A stretch of 53,139 nt of DNA from Obelidium mucronatum (taxonomy: Eukaryota > Chytridiomycota > Chytridiomycetes > Chytridiales > Chytriomycetaceae), in the NCBI GenBank assembly GCA_025765595.1, contig JAIVFH010000196.1, positions 1 through 53,139 of the forward strand, in the 5' to 3' direction. Positions within the stretch are counted from its first letter, which is position 1. Every line of letters begins with the position of its first letter. Made by a program: the position numbers and the translations under genes. Positions 40,532 to 51,988 of the stretch are shown here, one piece after another. The notes beneath the pieces were generated by a model that was not told the DNA's origin, searched no databases, and saw only the letters and a program-made list of their open reading frames with translations.

Positions 40532-41224
40532 TCAAACAATGACCAACCCCGGCTGTAACATCATTGGCCCACTTATTTCAATTGCTTTCTCAACACCACA
40601 AAGTAGCTTCACAAGTGACAGGGCAAATTCAAATGTAGTTCCAGGACCGCGACTTGTCACAAAATTTCCATCCACAACCACCCTTTCTTCTGAGTATTCT
40701 TTGAACAACTTTGCGTCTTGGAGTTGAGTTTTCACACTTGGATGAGACGTGATTGTTTTGTTTTGAGCCACTTGGGCTGCAGCAAGTGCGATTGGAGCAG
40801 CACAAATGGCAGCTACAATCTTTCCATTGGTTTCAAACAAGCGAAGAAGAGAATGTAGCTCAGGGTTGCCTTGGAGGTGGGGATCCTTGAGTCAGAAAAC
40901 AGGTTAAAGTTCAAATACGCAGATCAAACCTGCAAAGGCCTGAGCTCCACCAAGACCGCCCGGAAGAACAATTGCATCATAAACATCAGGCTTGATTGAG
41001 GAGAGCTTGGTATCGGATACAAGTGTAACTTGTCGCGAACACACAACAGATGCAGCAGAACCCAACGAGGCAAGGGTCACAGACACCTGTACTCCAAGTC
41101 AATAAACAGCGATTTAAGCTCCAAGAATAGTCACAACCTGCGCCCTTCGAAGCACGTCCACGCATATGACAGTCTCCATTTCTTCAGAGCCATCAGCAAC
41201 AACAACAAGCACGTTTTTAGACAT
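40532..41224 (-). CDS. DJ-1/PARK7 (PfpI superfamily) protein
   Basis: Three exons (41224-41138, 41086-40930, 40869-40532; 582 nt, 193 aa) read without correction. Words: VLVVVADGSEEMETVICVDV (with the conserved Glu of the active site), AIVLPGGLGGAQAFAGN, KIVAAICAAPIAL (nucleophile Cys in the AICAAP elbow) and FVTSRGPGTTFEFALSL. These are the DJ-1 hallmarks: Glu, Cys and a partner His/Gly region. DJ-1 proteins protect against oxidative and glycation damage (deglycase or glyoxalase-type activity) in cytosol and mitochondria; which activity applies here is not shown. The second intron needs the acceptor CTCCAAG|GC for the frame to fit. Tail-to-tail with the kelch gene. Confidence 0.9.
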
Positions 41225-41253
41225 TTTAAAAGAAAACAGATCATTCTTAAAAC

Positions 41254-43772
41254 TCAATTGTATTCCCGTTTATCACTCATGGCCAATACATTTTTGGGTG
41301 TTGATATAATGAGGTTTCCAACCGGCTCACCTCGCGTCTTTTTGTCTTCTCCTAACCGCACAAAGATTGTCTTCATATGTAGTCGAATGCTGCGTGTACT
41401 ATGATCCCCACTTTTAATATCCGGAATCAGGGACGTGATGGATGCTCTCATGTAATACAAGAGAAGCAACGGAGAGTTAAGTATCAGTGCAACTTGGTCT
41501 GTTTTCGCACTCCCTCCGGACGTGAGTGCCCATCGAAGAAGTTGCATAGTCTGTGTGACAAAACAGATAATGACAGTGGATAGCATCAGAAGCGCGACGG
41601 GCTCGGGTATATCAATGATTCCTGAATGTTGAATTCCAGAATAACGACAGCTCGCAACTTCGCTTCCATTGTATTGCATCAGGATGTAATGACTCATTGC
41701 CCCTATACCTCCAGCAATCCCCTGCCAAGTTTGACTCATATCGTATTTCCCGTCTTGCACTCCCCATTGGTACATGTTGACAAGTCCGCCTTGCTGGGTA
41801 GGCTCGTAAAACGTGTTGTTCACACAATCCCCAAACGCTTCCACAAACCAATCCACCACCTCGATATGCTTATCAGTAGGTCCCAGATACTGTGAAACAT
41901 CATGAAAGTATCGAATCGAGGCTGGATCCTTCTTGTGCAGAACCTGGTCTTCTAACCAAATCTGTCCAATCTGACCTCCAGTCACCATTTCCCATTCATC
42001 CGCGACAAACGTGAATTTGATACGTCCTTCCCCCATTACATATGCTATCGTGCATTTTTGAATCACATCATGGTCGGACTCTTGTTCCCAGTTGTGCATT
42101 CGTGCCGGGAACCGGACGCTGATCATGGCTGTGTACATGTTTGTCCATAACTCGGACTGATCTAGCTGAAACTCGATTCGTTCGGGGTGACCACTTGCGA
42201 TTGAGGTATCGTTGCTCGCTCGTCTCAAGTCTCCACATGACACCATGTACGCATACACAATCCCAGGGCCTTCAACATCAAATTTTCGTGATGGAGCAGC
42301 TAAAGGCCACGCTGACCATCCTCCAATTAATCCGTCTTGTAGAGGTAGTCCGTAGTTGTACAAGACTCCCAATGAAGTGTCACCTTGTAGGAATCCTGGG
42401 ACGTTTGCAAGTAATTTGGGTCTGGTGGGATACGTTGCCGGGATACAATCAAATTCTCCCAATGCTGTACTGACGGGAGTCCACTGCATCAGGAGAATCA
42501 AGTACCACATTGCGCCTTCCACAACAAAGAGAGAGCCGACAAACAAGGTCCGTAACGTTGCGCCTTCAGGTGGGTTGAATTGTGTGGGTGGTACTGCCAC
42601 GGTTGACAATGGAACACCTTTTCCTTTTTTGACCAAAGAGCTTGCCACGTATTCTTTTGCAATTAGGTAAGTGGCTCCATATCCTGTAAAGAAGCCCACT
42701 TTCCCTAATGAGCCCAAGACTGCGTGAACCAAGTTATAATATCCGATGCTTGGAAGCTATTAATTATATAAAGGCACATATTATTTTAGACGATGGAAAG
42801 TTTTCTACTGTTGTTTTGGAACTCAACTGTTTTCCCTGAGACGAAATTCACCAAAACTGTAATCAAGACCAAATCCAGTGTGTGAAATAGAGTAAACACA
42901 TAAATCTGGAACTTGGTTGAAACGGCACAGCCATAAATAAATTGGAAGGGGGCGCTGTTAACTATTAGGGCTCGATACTTTTCGTACAGCCTCAAAGTCC
43001 GTGCAAGCATGTCGTTTGATATGTTCAACGATGATCCATGTGACTTTACAGACATATCTTTTTTGTGCTTCGAAGCTTTGGAAAGAGTTCGTTGCAGTGA
43101 GCTGGACGCTGCAGCCAGAATAGAGCCCCTTCTCTTGTCTGATTTCGACACAACAGAGAGTTTTATTGGCGTCGGAACAGACAATTCCTCGTCGTCGTCA
43201 CTAGTAATTATTGGTTTCACGTCGTGAGCCACATGGATCATCCCCAGACCGTGATGAGAGCCAGCAGGAGCAGTAGCAGTAGTAGCAGTAGCAGTGGTAG
43301 CAGTTTTCGCCCAATCACCCGGTGATCCTGTTGGAGAAGAAACCTTGGGAATACTCTGCGGCAGCCGCTGGGCGCTCGTAATGATCTCGTACGCTGCCGC
43401 CGCCTCTTCCTCCTCCTCCTCATCGCGGTTGATGATTCCCGTTTTGAACGATCCGTTGTGTGCACTCGAGCTGCGGCGGCCGAGCGTCGGCGTCTTGAGC
43501 GAATACGAACGCTTGACGGTCGCGATCTTGCTGGCCGGCGGCGGCATCTGATTGGCCGAGCTGAGCGGGGGCGGGGGCGGCGAAGGGGGCACGGGCGGGG
43601 GCACCTCGACGGCGGCGTCGGCGAACGTCAGCCGGTGCGCGGACGGCAGCTTCGGCACCGGCGGCCCGTCGCTGCCCAGCGCCGCGAGCGGGTTGTGCAG
43701 GATCGAGAGGCTCTTGGACTTGCTGCGCGGCGTGGCTGGCGACGCGTGATCGGATGCTGCGTCTTCGTTCAT
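41254..43772 (-). CDS. Large multi-spanning membrane protein of unknown function
   Basis: Two exons joined in phase 0 (43772 to about 42822, and 42763 to 41254) give about 820 aa. The first 250 residues are disordered, Pro/Ser/Ala-rich with poly-Pro and poly-Glu runs, GC-rich at the 5' end. Then a helix-rich part leads to membrane segments FQIYVFTLFHTLDLVLITVL, VHAVLGSLGKVGFFTGYGAT, FVGSLFVVEGAMWYLILLM and, far downstream, PVALLMLSTVIICFVTQTM. Between the third and fourth is a large soluble domain of about 280 residues (starting near TALGEFDCIPATYPTRP) with a conserved-looking WSAWPLA, LGPTDKHIEVVDWFVEAFGD and CRYSG. I do not recognise the family. The reading needs no frame correction, so the protein is probably real. 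It ends 29 bases from the DJ-1 start. Confidence 0.6.
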
Positions 43773-43996
43773 TCGAGCGAGTTGCTACGTTTTGTTGGTT
43801 CAAATCAGACAATTCTTGAAAATTTAAACATCCGATCGTCGAGAGAAATTGAGTAATATTATTATCTGTTTTTTGTATGGTTCTAGAACCACTTAAAATA
43901 AAAAGGAAAAATAACGAAGGGAGGTCGCCTGCGTTCTTTGCGAAAATTTCCTCCTTCTTGGGGATATGCACAATAAAACTTGATATGAAGGAGTAG

Positions 43997-45096
43997 TTAT
44001 TGCGCCTTTCGGAAAGCTAAAAAAGATTAAAAAATCATGTGAGTGAATATGGTCTGAATAGAACAGGTTACAACAATTAAAAAACACATTACACTGCAAA
44101 ACGGGATAAATTCTCTCAAAAGCCTCATAAATCTCTGTTCGTAATTTAGCACCCGTCAAGACAATCTTGCCAGAGACGAAAACAAGCAGCACGATTTTTG
44201 GCTTCTCCATACGATAGATTAAGCCAGGGAATAGTTCGGGTTCATACTAAGACGAATAATATCGTAGTCAGATCGCGATGCTCTATAGATTCGAGGGTCC
44301 GGAAACATATTTTATACAGAATACTCACACTACTAAAGTCCCCGTGAGAATACGCCAAACCCTCCAACCGAATCGGAAACTTGACGTCACAAGAACCGAC
44401 AATATTCTGAATTTTAAAGTCTGTAAACTTTGCTTGAAAGCCCAATTTCTGAATGATACGGGCATATTTCCTGGCCGCGAGTTTCGACAAGTCTTCGCTT
44501 TTGGCTCCAGTAACGACCATCTTTCCTGAAGCGAAAATCAAAGCTGTCGTTTTAGGATCTCTGATACGCATAATAACGGCCGCGAAACGCTGTGCACAAG
44601 AAAAAGAATGTGTGGTGAGTGTGGTGCAGTTTGGAACAGCAACCAATTGCTATCTTGACAACGACGAAGAGGCAGAGACAGCAGACAACATCCGATCCGA
44701 CAGATTCAAGTATAAAAATCCCTTAATGTGTGTATCGCTCATGATATAACGGGCTCGGTTACACATAGAACCCCATCGATGATCCCGCCTCCACGCAAAT
44801 AGAACAGACACAGACGAACAGACAGCCAGCCCGGCATAGAAAACACACACACCTTTGGATTATACTCTGCGTTTCTAGCACGAAGAGCAATAGTCTTGAG
44901 ATCCAGCTTACAGTCCATGTTAACAGTGGCCACCACATTCCTGTTGCAGCAGAGAGCGTTCTCCTGTAAACGACTCACTCCAGCCAAAAAACAAAACACG
45001 GCGACTCAACTGCAGCGTCGGAGTAATGCCCGATGTCCACGGCACCGACCCGCCTGGCGTTGGGGCAGTCACAGGTCCAGGAGTGTTTGGATCCAT
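43997..45096 (-). CDS. TBP: TATA-box binding protein (TBP)
   Basis: Five exons: 45096-45011, 44940-44853, 44589-44329, 44246-44093 and 44016-43997 (609 nt, 202 aa), all phases agree. The short N-terminus holds SGITPTLQ, and the core saddle has both direct repeats: [20 protein letters not shown] and [18 protein letters not shown] in the first, [39 protein letters not shown] and [20 protein letters not shown] in the second. DNA-contacting Phe pairs and the FASGK/FVSGK loops are preserved. TBP nucleates transcription by all three RNA polymerases. Length is near the conserved core plus a minimal N-tail, as in yeast (240 aa) but shorter. It diverges from the TLS1-like gene with 34 bases between start codons. 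Confidence 0.95.
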
Positions 45097-45130
45097 TTTA
45101 TTTTCAAACCAAGAAAACAAACTCAAGCAA

Positions 45131-46079
45131 ATGAAAACTGCGCCAAAAGCGCCTCCGCCGCCGCTCGGTATCGCCCGCCGACAGCGACGGCGCGCCGCCG
45201 TCCGAACAAATCGCCGACGCGCTCGAGCTGCGGCGCGCAAAGAAACGCTCCGCCGGCGTCGAAGCCGCCGCGCTGGGCGCCGGCGATCCGCTCGTCGCCA
45301 AAGAACGGCGCGCCGACGAAGAACGGCGCCGCAAAGACGCCGAAGACGGCGCGTGGAAAATAAAGAAGGGCGGCCTGCAGACGGTGCTCGTCGCGGAGAA
45401 TGCGTTTGCAAAGCCGTCGAATGCGATGGATACTGAACGCAAGATGCAAGAGTTTATCGAGCGCGAACTGCGGCGCAAAACTATGCAGCAGCAGCAACAG
45501 TCGGAGGGTGGAAGTGCCGAGTCGCTGGTCGTGGGAAATAGTGATGGCGGGGACAACACCAATGATCAAGACTTTGGGGATAATCCGAAACAGGACGTAT
45601 CGGAAGGAAATGTGGCTTTCTCAGCAGCAATGCTCACATCGATTCCCGTTGTTGATCTCGGCATTTCAACAAAGCTCAAAAATATCGAAGAAACGGAAAG
45701 AGCGAAACGCGATATCATTTCTGGAAAACTACCGAATCTGATTGTTAGTAGTGATGGTGGTGGTGTGCAATGTATGCTAAAGAATCCCGTTTTTTTAACC
45801 TTTCGCAACCAGGATAAACTGTCAGGAAGCATGAATGTAACTGCTTCAGATCGATGTAATACTTGAATTATTATGCACTTAATTCGGAAGGAAACTAAAC
45901 ATCTGCCACCTGTAGTTTACAAAGGCAGGCCCAATGACATGAAAAAGCATCCACACAGCCATTCGTCAAATGAAGAGAGGAAAGAACCAAAAGAACGTAA
46001 ATTTGATAGAAGGACAATGGCCACAGGTATAACCATCTTTCTGGGTCTTTACGTGTACTCATTCGCTTTCAATAGATGA
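45131..46079 (+). CDS. TLS1: TLS1/C9orf78-family splicing-associated protein
   Basis: The frame 45150-45866 carries the family's pattern: a basic, Ser-rich start, ELRRAKKRSAGVEAAAL (as in the 'LRKR.NGV.A..L' block), GGLQTVLVAENAFAKPSNAM, ERKMQEFIERELRRK, LTSIPVVDLGISTKLKNIEE. The human homologue, C9orf78, and yeast Tls1 act with the spliceosome and heterochromatin. The ATG at 45131 needs one extra A skipped to join the basic start. The 3' end is uncertain: an intron probably begins near 45745, and a last exon with DMKKHPHSHSS and RKFDRR (45873-46030) matches the Lys/Arg-rich family end. GC content of the 5' part is extremely high. Confidence 0.7.
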
Positions 46080-46151
46080 CATAGTAATGGATAAATTCAA
46101 GAAACGAAACCATCCAGGACGAAAATAAATCTATTTATTTATTCACTATAT

Positions 46152-47248
46152 AGTTTTGACTCCATTGAAAACTATCCAAAAAAATATATGCTTGTGGTCG
46201 GAGTCTGTTGTGCCTTGGTGGCTGCATCCCTGATCGGAACCGGCCAAACGCTGCAGAAATACGCAATTTTACACCTTCAGCAATTACCGCCCCTAGATGA
46301 ATCTGTGAGTGTGACTTGCTTTGGCATTTCACGATTGACATCTATGGGCATCTTGTAGAAAGACTTGAACAAGAAGCGAAAAAAGAACGAACCGCTATCC
46401 CGCACCAGTTCGCCGTATTGGATCTGTGGGATTTCATTATGCTATGTTGGCGAGGTTTTCAATTGGTTGGCTCTTGGTCAAACATCGGCTTCTGTGGTGA
46501 CACCACTCAACATTGTCTCAGTACTTGTCGCTGGATCTCTAGGAGCAATGTAACATGCTTGCAAATATGGGGGATGACCTCTAACCTCGGCATTCACGTG
46601 TGTTTTGCATACAATAGCTTCTTGGGAGAGGAATTCAACGCCAACCAACGAAAAGGATACATTTGCATCATCGCAGCCGTCGCTCTCATCCTTTTCATAT
46701 CCCCCAAATCCGGATCATCACTCGGCTCAACACCAGACCAAGTCCTCGAAGCCCTCTCCTCGTACACATTCCTTTCCGTCGTTTCAGGAATCTTCCTTAT
46801 CCAAACATTCCTCATTTACAATGCCCTCTTTCGCCGGACTTCTATTATCCTCCTCACAAGCATATGCAGTCTATTTGGCGCGATCGTCGTAATGGGCGGT
46901 AAAATCATAACATCCCTCCTCGGATCGGCCACACTCAGCTCTCAATCCCTGTACGAAACCCCAGACGGTATCCCATCGCTCTTGATTCTCTTGACAATGG
47001 TTATCGGAAGCGTAGTGATTCAAGAATACTTTAAACAAGAAGCCTTGACGCGGTACAGTGTGTCAACGTTCCAGCCGATTTTCTTTGCTGGGTTTAATAC
47101 GGCGGCTGTATTGAGCAGTGTTGTAGTGTTTCGGGAGTTTGAGACGTGGCAAGGGTTGTTTGGGTTTTTGGTTGTTTTTGGGGTTGCGATTGCGGTTATT
47201 TTGGTTGGGTCGAGGATGATTCAGCAAGTTGAGTCGCAGAGGAAATAA
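46152..47248 (+). CDS. NIPA-like (DUF803) membrane Mg2+ transporter
   Basis: Exons 46152-46304, 46359-46549 and 46618-47248 join in phase. From Met 46188 the protein has 312 aa and about nine helices. Words typical of NIPA proteins: VAASLIGTGQTLQKYAIL (helix 1), GEVFNWLALGQTSASVVTPL (the G..N..A......VTPLG motif), GSLGAIFLGEEFNANQRKG, FISPKSGS, then SSYTFLSVVSG and the C-terminal FQPIFFAGFNTAAVLSSVVV. Family members move Mg2+ into the cell across plasma or endosomal membranes. The exact start is uncertain: an acceptor before 46152 suggests an upstream exon (perhaps near ATG 46018), but the phase does not match by one base. It follows the TLS1-like gene on the same strand. Confidence 0.8.
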
Positions 47249-47362
47249 AAAAAAATATAGTCAAGCAAAGAAACTGATGCATCTTTTTTTTTTTAATTCT
47301 TTTATGAAGTATTGTAGTTTCCTGTGTGAGGCAATAAATAATTTTGTAAAAAATAAACAACG

Positions 47363-48916
47363 ATGGAGACGGAATCAAAAAAACTCCTCGACGACGCGAC
47401 TAAAGCCGGCGGAAAAGGAAAAAGCAAGAAAGCAGCACTCGGTGGAAAGAAAAAGAAGGGAACGGCAAACGCGATAGCTTTGCTTTCAGATCAAGTTATA
47501 GCCAAAGATGAGCAAGTTGTCGCTGGAGCCGCAGAACACAGCAAAGTCTCTGGTACTATTGATGAAGAAGATGAAAAAGAGAAGAACCTAGCCGAATATG
47601 AGATTGAATACGATGACGGGTGGGAATCAGGTATGATGATCTGAGCCCCTTCACTACGTAGTTAACACAAACTATAAAAAGACCTCAATATCGACAACAT
47701 TGAAAAGGCTCGCAAAAAACCAGTCATCGACCCATACGTGAACGCGTGTCGAGTGCTCGGAATCGTACCTGTCTCTTTCTTTGCCAACAGCGTCAAATCC
47801 GGAGAAAGCCAAATCACTCTGAAACATCATGGTTTAGGTCCCAGAGGAGCGCAAGCTATTGCCGCTGTTTTAGAAACCAACACGACAATCACGCATTTGG
47901 ATCTCTCCGATAACTGGATTGAACAAGGAGGTGCAACGCTTGGACGAAGTTTGCAAATCAATCGAGTTCTGGTTCACTTGGATTTATCGAATAACAAGCT
48001 TTCGTTGCAAAGCGGGGCTGAAATTGCTGAAATGCTGGCGTTTAATGGATCACTCAAGACTCTCAACCTGAAAGGTGACTCAAAAACCTCAAAACGCTGT
48101 CAAAAAATATTGATTATCGAATTTTATTTAATCAGGGAACGCGTTTGGTGACAAGGAAGCGACTTTGCTTGCAGAAGGGTTGAAACAAAACTCCTCACTA
48201 GAGTGTAAGCCGCAAAACCATGTTAAAAAAAAGTGATGGGTAATTGGTTTCTCAACCTTGGCTCTTCTTTTTTTCTATGCAGCTCTTGATTTGAGTTACA
48301 ATCATATTGGAGACCTTGGGGCAAATGCTTTGGGGGCTGGACTTATTGCAAATGATTCCCTCAGAGAACTGAGTTTAGCTTGGAATGAAATTCGTGTACG
48401 AGGAGCAACCGGCTTTTTGAACTATTTAAAGGTGTTTTTTTTTCGCGCTGTTTTATCCTACTTAGTACGCTTCTTACGCCCCGTTTATATTCAACAAGGA
48501 TAACTCACATCTTGCATCTCTGAATCTCCAAGACAACGGCATTGGTGAAACTGGACAGGCTGTATCCATGTTCTTGGGTAAATCAAACTCAATTACAGTC
48601 TTGAACATCAGGTTTTCCATTAGAAAGTTTTTGATTGATAAAAACTGACAGCTTCTCCTCACATAGTCGAACCAGAATAAATGACGCTAGTATGATTCTC
48701 ATTGCAAAAGGCGTAGAGCAAAACTACAGCATCAAGGAGCTGGACGTTTCCGAGAACCCTGTCGGAGATGTTGGAATTCTTGCTCTCTTCAAGTCAATAA
48801 TCTCTTCCAATTGCATCAAACGCGTGATTATGAAACACATCAAAATTACAAAAGAGGTGCGACTCAAATTAGAAGACTTGAAAAATGAGAAACCAGAAGT
48901 CGAGATTGTGGAGTAA
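47363..48916 (+). CDS. Leucine-rich repeat protein, LRRC74-like
   Basis: Six exons (47363-47630, 47682-48074, 48136-48204, 48283-48431, 48499-48611, 48667-48916; 1,242 nt, 413 aa) read without correction. The first 100 residues are Lys-rich, then acidic (EYEIEYDDGW). Next comes ACRVLGIVPVSFFANSV and LKHHGLGPRGAQAIAAVL, the start words of LRRC74-type ribonuclease-inhibitor-like repeats, followed by seven or so 28-residue repeats (LDLSDNWIEQGGATLGRSL, LDLSNNKLSLQSGAEIAEML, LDLSYNHIGDLGANALG, LNLQDNGIGETGQAVS, LDVSENPVGDVGILAL). Members are found mainly in organisms with cilia, which agrees with CEP120 in this window. A ligand or partner is unknown. It ends 84 bases from the end of the glycosyltransferase gene on the other strand. 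Confidence 0.8.
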
Positions 48917-49000
48917 CCAAAAAGGGCATATTTACAATTTTAATAAGAAACAACTACTGAAACGTAGCCTAAGTGGTATAAGTAAAAATAAAATCTACAA

Positions 49001-50403
49001 TTAGACTCCAATGTTTTTTGAGTCTTCTGCCAGCATCAACTCTTGAATCTCCAACCATTCGCGTTCAATCATTCCTCGTTGCTCTACACCCAACTCTTGT
49101 ACTTTGGCGAGAATAATACCCCACGCTTCTTCATTTATCTCCAAGTTTTTCTTTTCAGCATAATTTCGAATTGCCTTTTCAAGTGTAACTCTGAACTCAA
49201 GGTTAACCAAGCCAGAGGAACTAAAACATTTATAAACTCACTCGTCTGACTCCAATAGGCCCTTGTAGATTTCATAAAATAGATGCTGAGTCTTAAGGTA
49301 ATGCACTGCGATACTCTGATTCGTTGTCAAGGCACACGTCCAATTCGGGGTATCATCATAATCATGAATCCGTCGCGTCGATACTCGTCGGACTCGTACT
49401 CCAACATGATCCACAAACTCTCCGGTTTGCTTGTCCTCGTACCCCACTTTGTTTGCCTCGCTCCATTCATGGTCATCAACAGTGATGTACTCGACTAAAG
49501 AGACACTCAAGAAGTGAAGTATACCAGACATGTACCCTCCACCCCTGATTTGCATTGTCCCAATATAACTAGGGTCTTCTGTTTTCTCCAGACTGCGTAA
49601 AAAGTTCTGCAATCGTTCAACATGGATGACTGCATCATCGTCAGTTTTCCCAATATACTCGTATCGTGGACAAAGAGCCGCTGGATTTGTAGGGTGTCGC
49701 ATGTACGCCAGATTCCGCGCAGCTTTCCACCATTCAAAGCTCTTTCCCTCGTTCATGTTTTCCAAGCATGAAAGAATAACTGTATCATCTGGATACAAGA
49801 GCTGCTGGAGATGGAGTGCTTCTTGACTCTCTGTATCATTGGCGGTTCCGTATACAAACTTGAAATCAATATCGCGGCTGAAGTTTTCTGATTCATTCAA
49901 GTATATTCTTCGAAGGAGTTGTTGTCGTAATAGATTCATTGGTTGGGGGACTGTCAGCATTCCTATCAAGGCCAGCTTTGGAGGAGGAGGACATCCGGTC
50001 ATGCCGAAGCGAAGGGTCTGGGGGCTTCCTTTTGTATTTGATGCGTATTTTTTCACTAAGCTGTGTGTTGGAGGTGGTACGGATTCGCCATCAGAAAAGG
50101 AATTGCCTGTTTTTGAATGAACGCCAGAGATTCTCGAGCTATTATATATCTGGCATGGTATAAAAACAATCAATAACGATTCAGATATTAGAAAATATCT
50201 TGAATTATACTTGATATTGGGGCATATGTGTCAGGTCGTGTGACAGGCTTGAATATCCTCTTACCCAACTCAGGAAATAAAAAGACATCAACCCAGCCAA
50301 AACCATCATTAGGCAAACGGCTTTCGCAATTGAAGGTGGAGCTGCTGGTCTTGGGGGAACAAAGTATGGTTTTGGTAGTTGGCAACAGTGGTTTTCGAGA
50401 CAT
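49001..50403 (-). CDS. GT31-type (beta-1,3-galactosyltransferase-like) glycosyltransferase
   Basis: The cytosolic start at ATG 50403 (MSRKPLLPT) reaches, after one extra base, a membrane anchor in AVCLMMVLAGLMSFYFLSW; a 100-base intron then separates it from the catalytic frame 50173-49238. Words: PPPPKLALIGMLTVPQP, DIDFKFVYG, LLYPDDTVILSCLENMNEGK, EWWKAARNLAYMRHPTNP, YEYIGKTDDDAVIHVERL (the D-D-D nucleotide-sugar/metal motif), and GGGYMSGILHFLS, the 'YxSGxGYxLS' equivalent. This is a type II Golgi enzyme of the GT31 class transferring sugar from a UDP donor. A final exon with FRVTLEKAIRNYAEKKNL to TAA 49001 requires a 21-base intron, which is doubtful; the frame may simply end near 49236. 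Confidence 0.7.
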
Positions 50404-50437
50404 TTCCCGGGAAGTTAGATTTTCAGTTTAAGAGAAT

Positions 50438-51875
50438 CTAAACCAATTTGGGCTTTAAATATTCACAGTTGGTGAGAGCATTCAATGGCTTTAAGCTACA
50501 AACGACTTTTATTCGGAATTCTGATAATTCTCTCTTCCAACAGTTGCTTATTTCAATTGAAGTGAAGCCGGATGCACTCAAGATCTCCATCCCATGCTGG
50601 CCAATTTTTGGATTCACTTTGTCGTTCAATATTGGTGCTGGTGTTCTGGAGAGAATTGTGCAACTGGGGGATTCCAATGAATGTGATTGTCAGTTTCGAT
50701 GGATTGTTTGTATCCTTGTGGGAGTCAATGACCTCATCGACATCCATCACGGAGTCACACAGGCATCCTTTCCGTGGAAAATAGAGACCCACTCGTCTCT
50801 GGTTTTGGAAGCAAATATTTCCTCAAACTTGGATTTCATGTCTACCCATTCCTCCATATTCAGCTGGCGAGAGGCATATTCGCGACAGGCAGATTGAGAC
50901 CTTGGAGAAGCTTCTTGTAGAATTGGGGTTCAATAGCTCCGACAGCCATGTATTTTCCATCTTTGGTTTTATACGTGTCATAAAAATGCGCGCCAGTGTC
51001 AAGCATGTTTTTTCCGCGTTCTTCATTCCATAATCCTGATTGCCGCATTTTTACGAGAAATGTGGAAAGATAAGTTACTCCGCTAACCTAATCATTGAGA
51101 TGAGTAATATTGGAATTTTACTCCACATGAACTTTACCATGAGACATCAATGACTTGTCCCTTCCCAGACTTTTCGCGTTCTAGCAATGCGATCAAGATT
51201 CCTGTTACACACATTAATCCACCCCCGGCAAAATCCCCGAGGATATTGGCTGGTGGCAGAGGTTTCTAGAATGTGCAAGCGTAATAAATTTGCTCACAGA
51301 AGAGTGATATTCAACCTCTCCATGCCGACCCAGCATCGCCAGTATGCCTGTGACTCCAATGTAATTGATATCGTGTCCTGCCATTTTGGCGTAACGTCCA
51401 GTCTGCCCAAATCCCGTCAGTCGGGCCAAAATGCATCTTGGATTCGCGGCCTGGATTTGTGATGGACCAAGATTGAGCGATTCCAAAACGCCCTATTTTT
51501 GAACGCGTTAGCCTTTTTTTAATTCATGGCTGGTCAACAAATCGCTTGCACACTCAACTGGCCGAAATGGGTCAAGCACGACATCCGCAGTGCTAATTAG
51601 CCGCATGACTACTTCTACGCCTTTTGGAGTTCTCAAATCGATTGCGATCGACTTTTTGCCTCTTTGAATTCGTTTTGGTTGGTGGGCCAGCCATTTAACA
51701 GGTACTCCAACCCCCCTTGTTACCTGGCCAACATATCCGGAATCATTCCATTGGCGTCGACTCGATCGATGCGAATAACATGCGCTCCGAAATCAGAGAG
51801 CATCATGCCAGCAAACGGTACTGGAGCAAGTCCAGCAAACTCGACAACACGGAGACGGGAGAGCGGGCCCTCCAT
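50438..51875 (-). CDS. AMACR: Alpha-methylacyl-CoA racemase (CoA-transferase family III)
   Basis: ATG 51875 begins [19 protein letters not shown] and [11 protein letters not shown], the family-III CoA-transferase start. Exons follow with [36 protein letters not shown] (the catalytic His in AGHDINY), [16 protein letters not shown] (with the catalytic Asp), [32 protein letters not shown] and [12 protein letters not shown], then [22 protein letters not shown] and [13 protein letters not shown]. These match AMACR along its length (human 382 aa), which racemises alpha-methylacyl-CoA esters for beta-oxidation in peroxisomes and mitochondria. At least three introns read cleanly. Near 50880 and 50756 a base appears to be missing and near 50690 one is extra. 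The C-terminal 60 residues are least certain. Confidence 0.85.
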
Positions 51876-51988
51876 TATCTGACGTTGAGCAAAATGATAA
51901 ATCCGAAGCTTGAGTCAGAAGATGCGAGTAACGTGTTTCGCGGTCCTAATTAAATGTGTGCTGTTTGGTTGCACGAAATTTGACAGAA

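Noticed and set aside
43420..43971. Frames on both strands over the GC-rich start of the long membrane protein
   Set aside because: Low-complexity Arg/Ala products; the minus-strand frame that continues into membrane helices is preferred.
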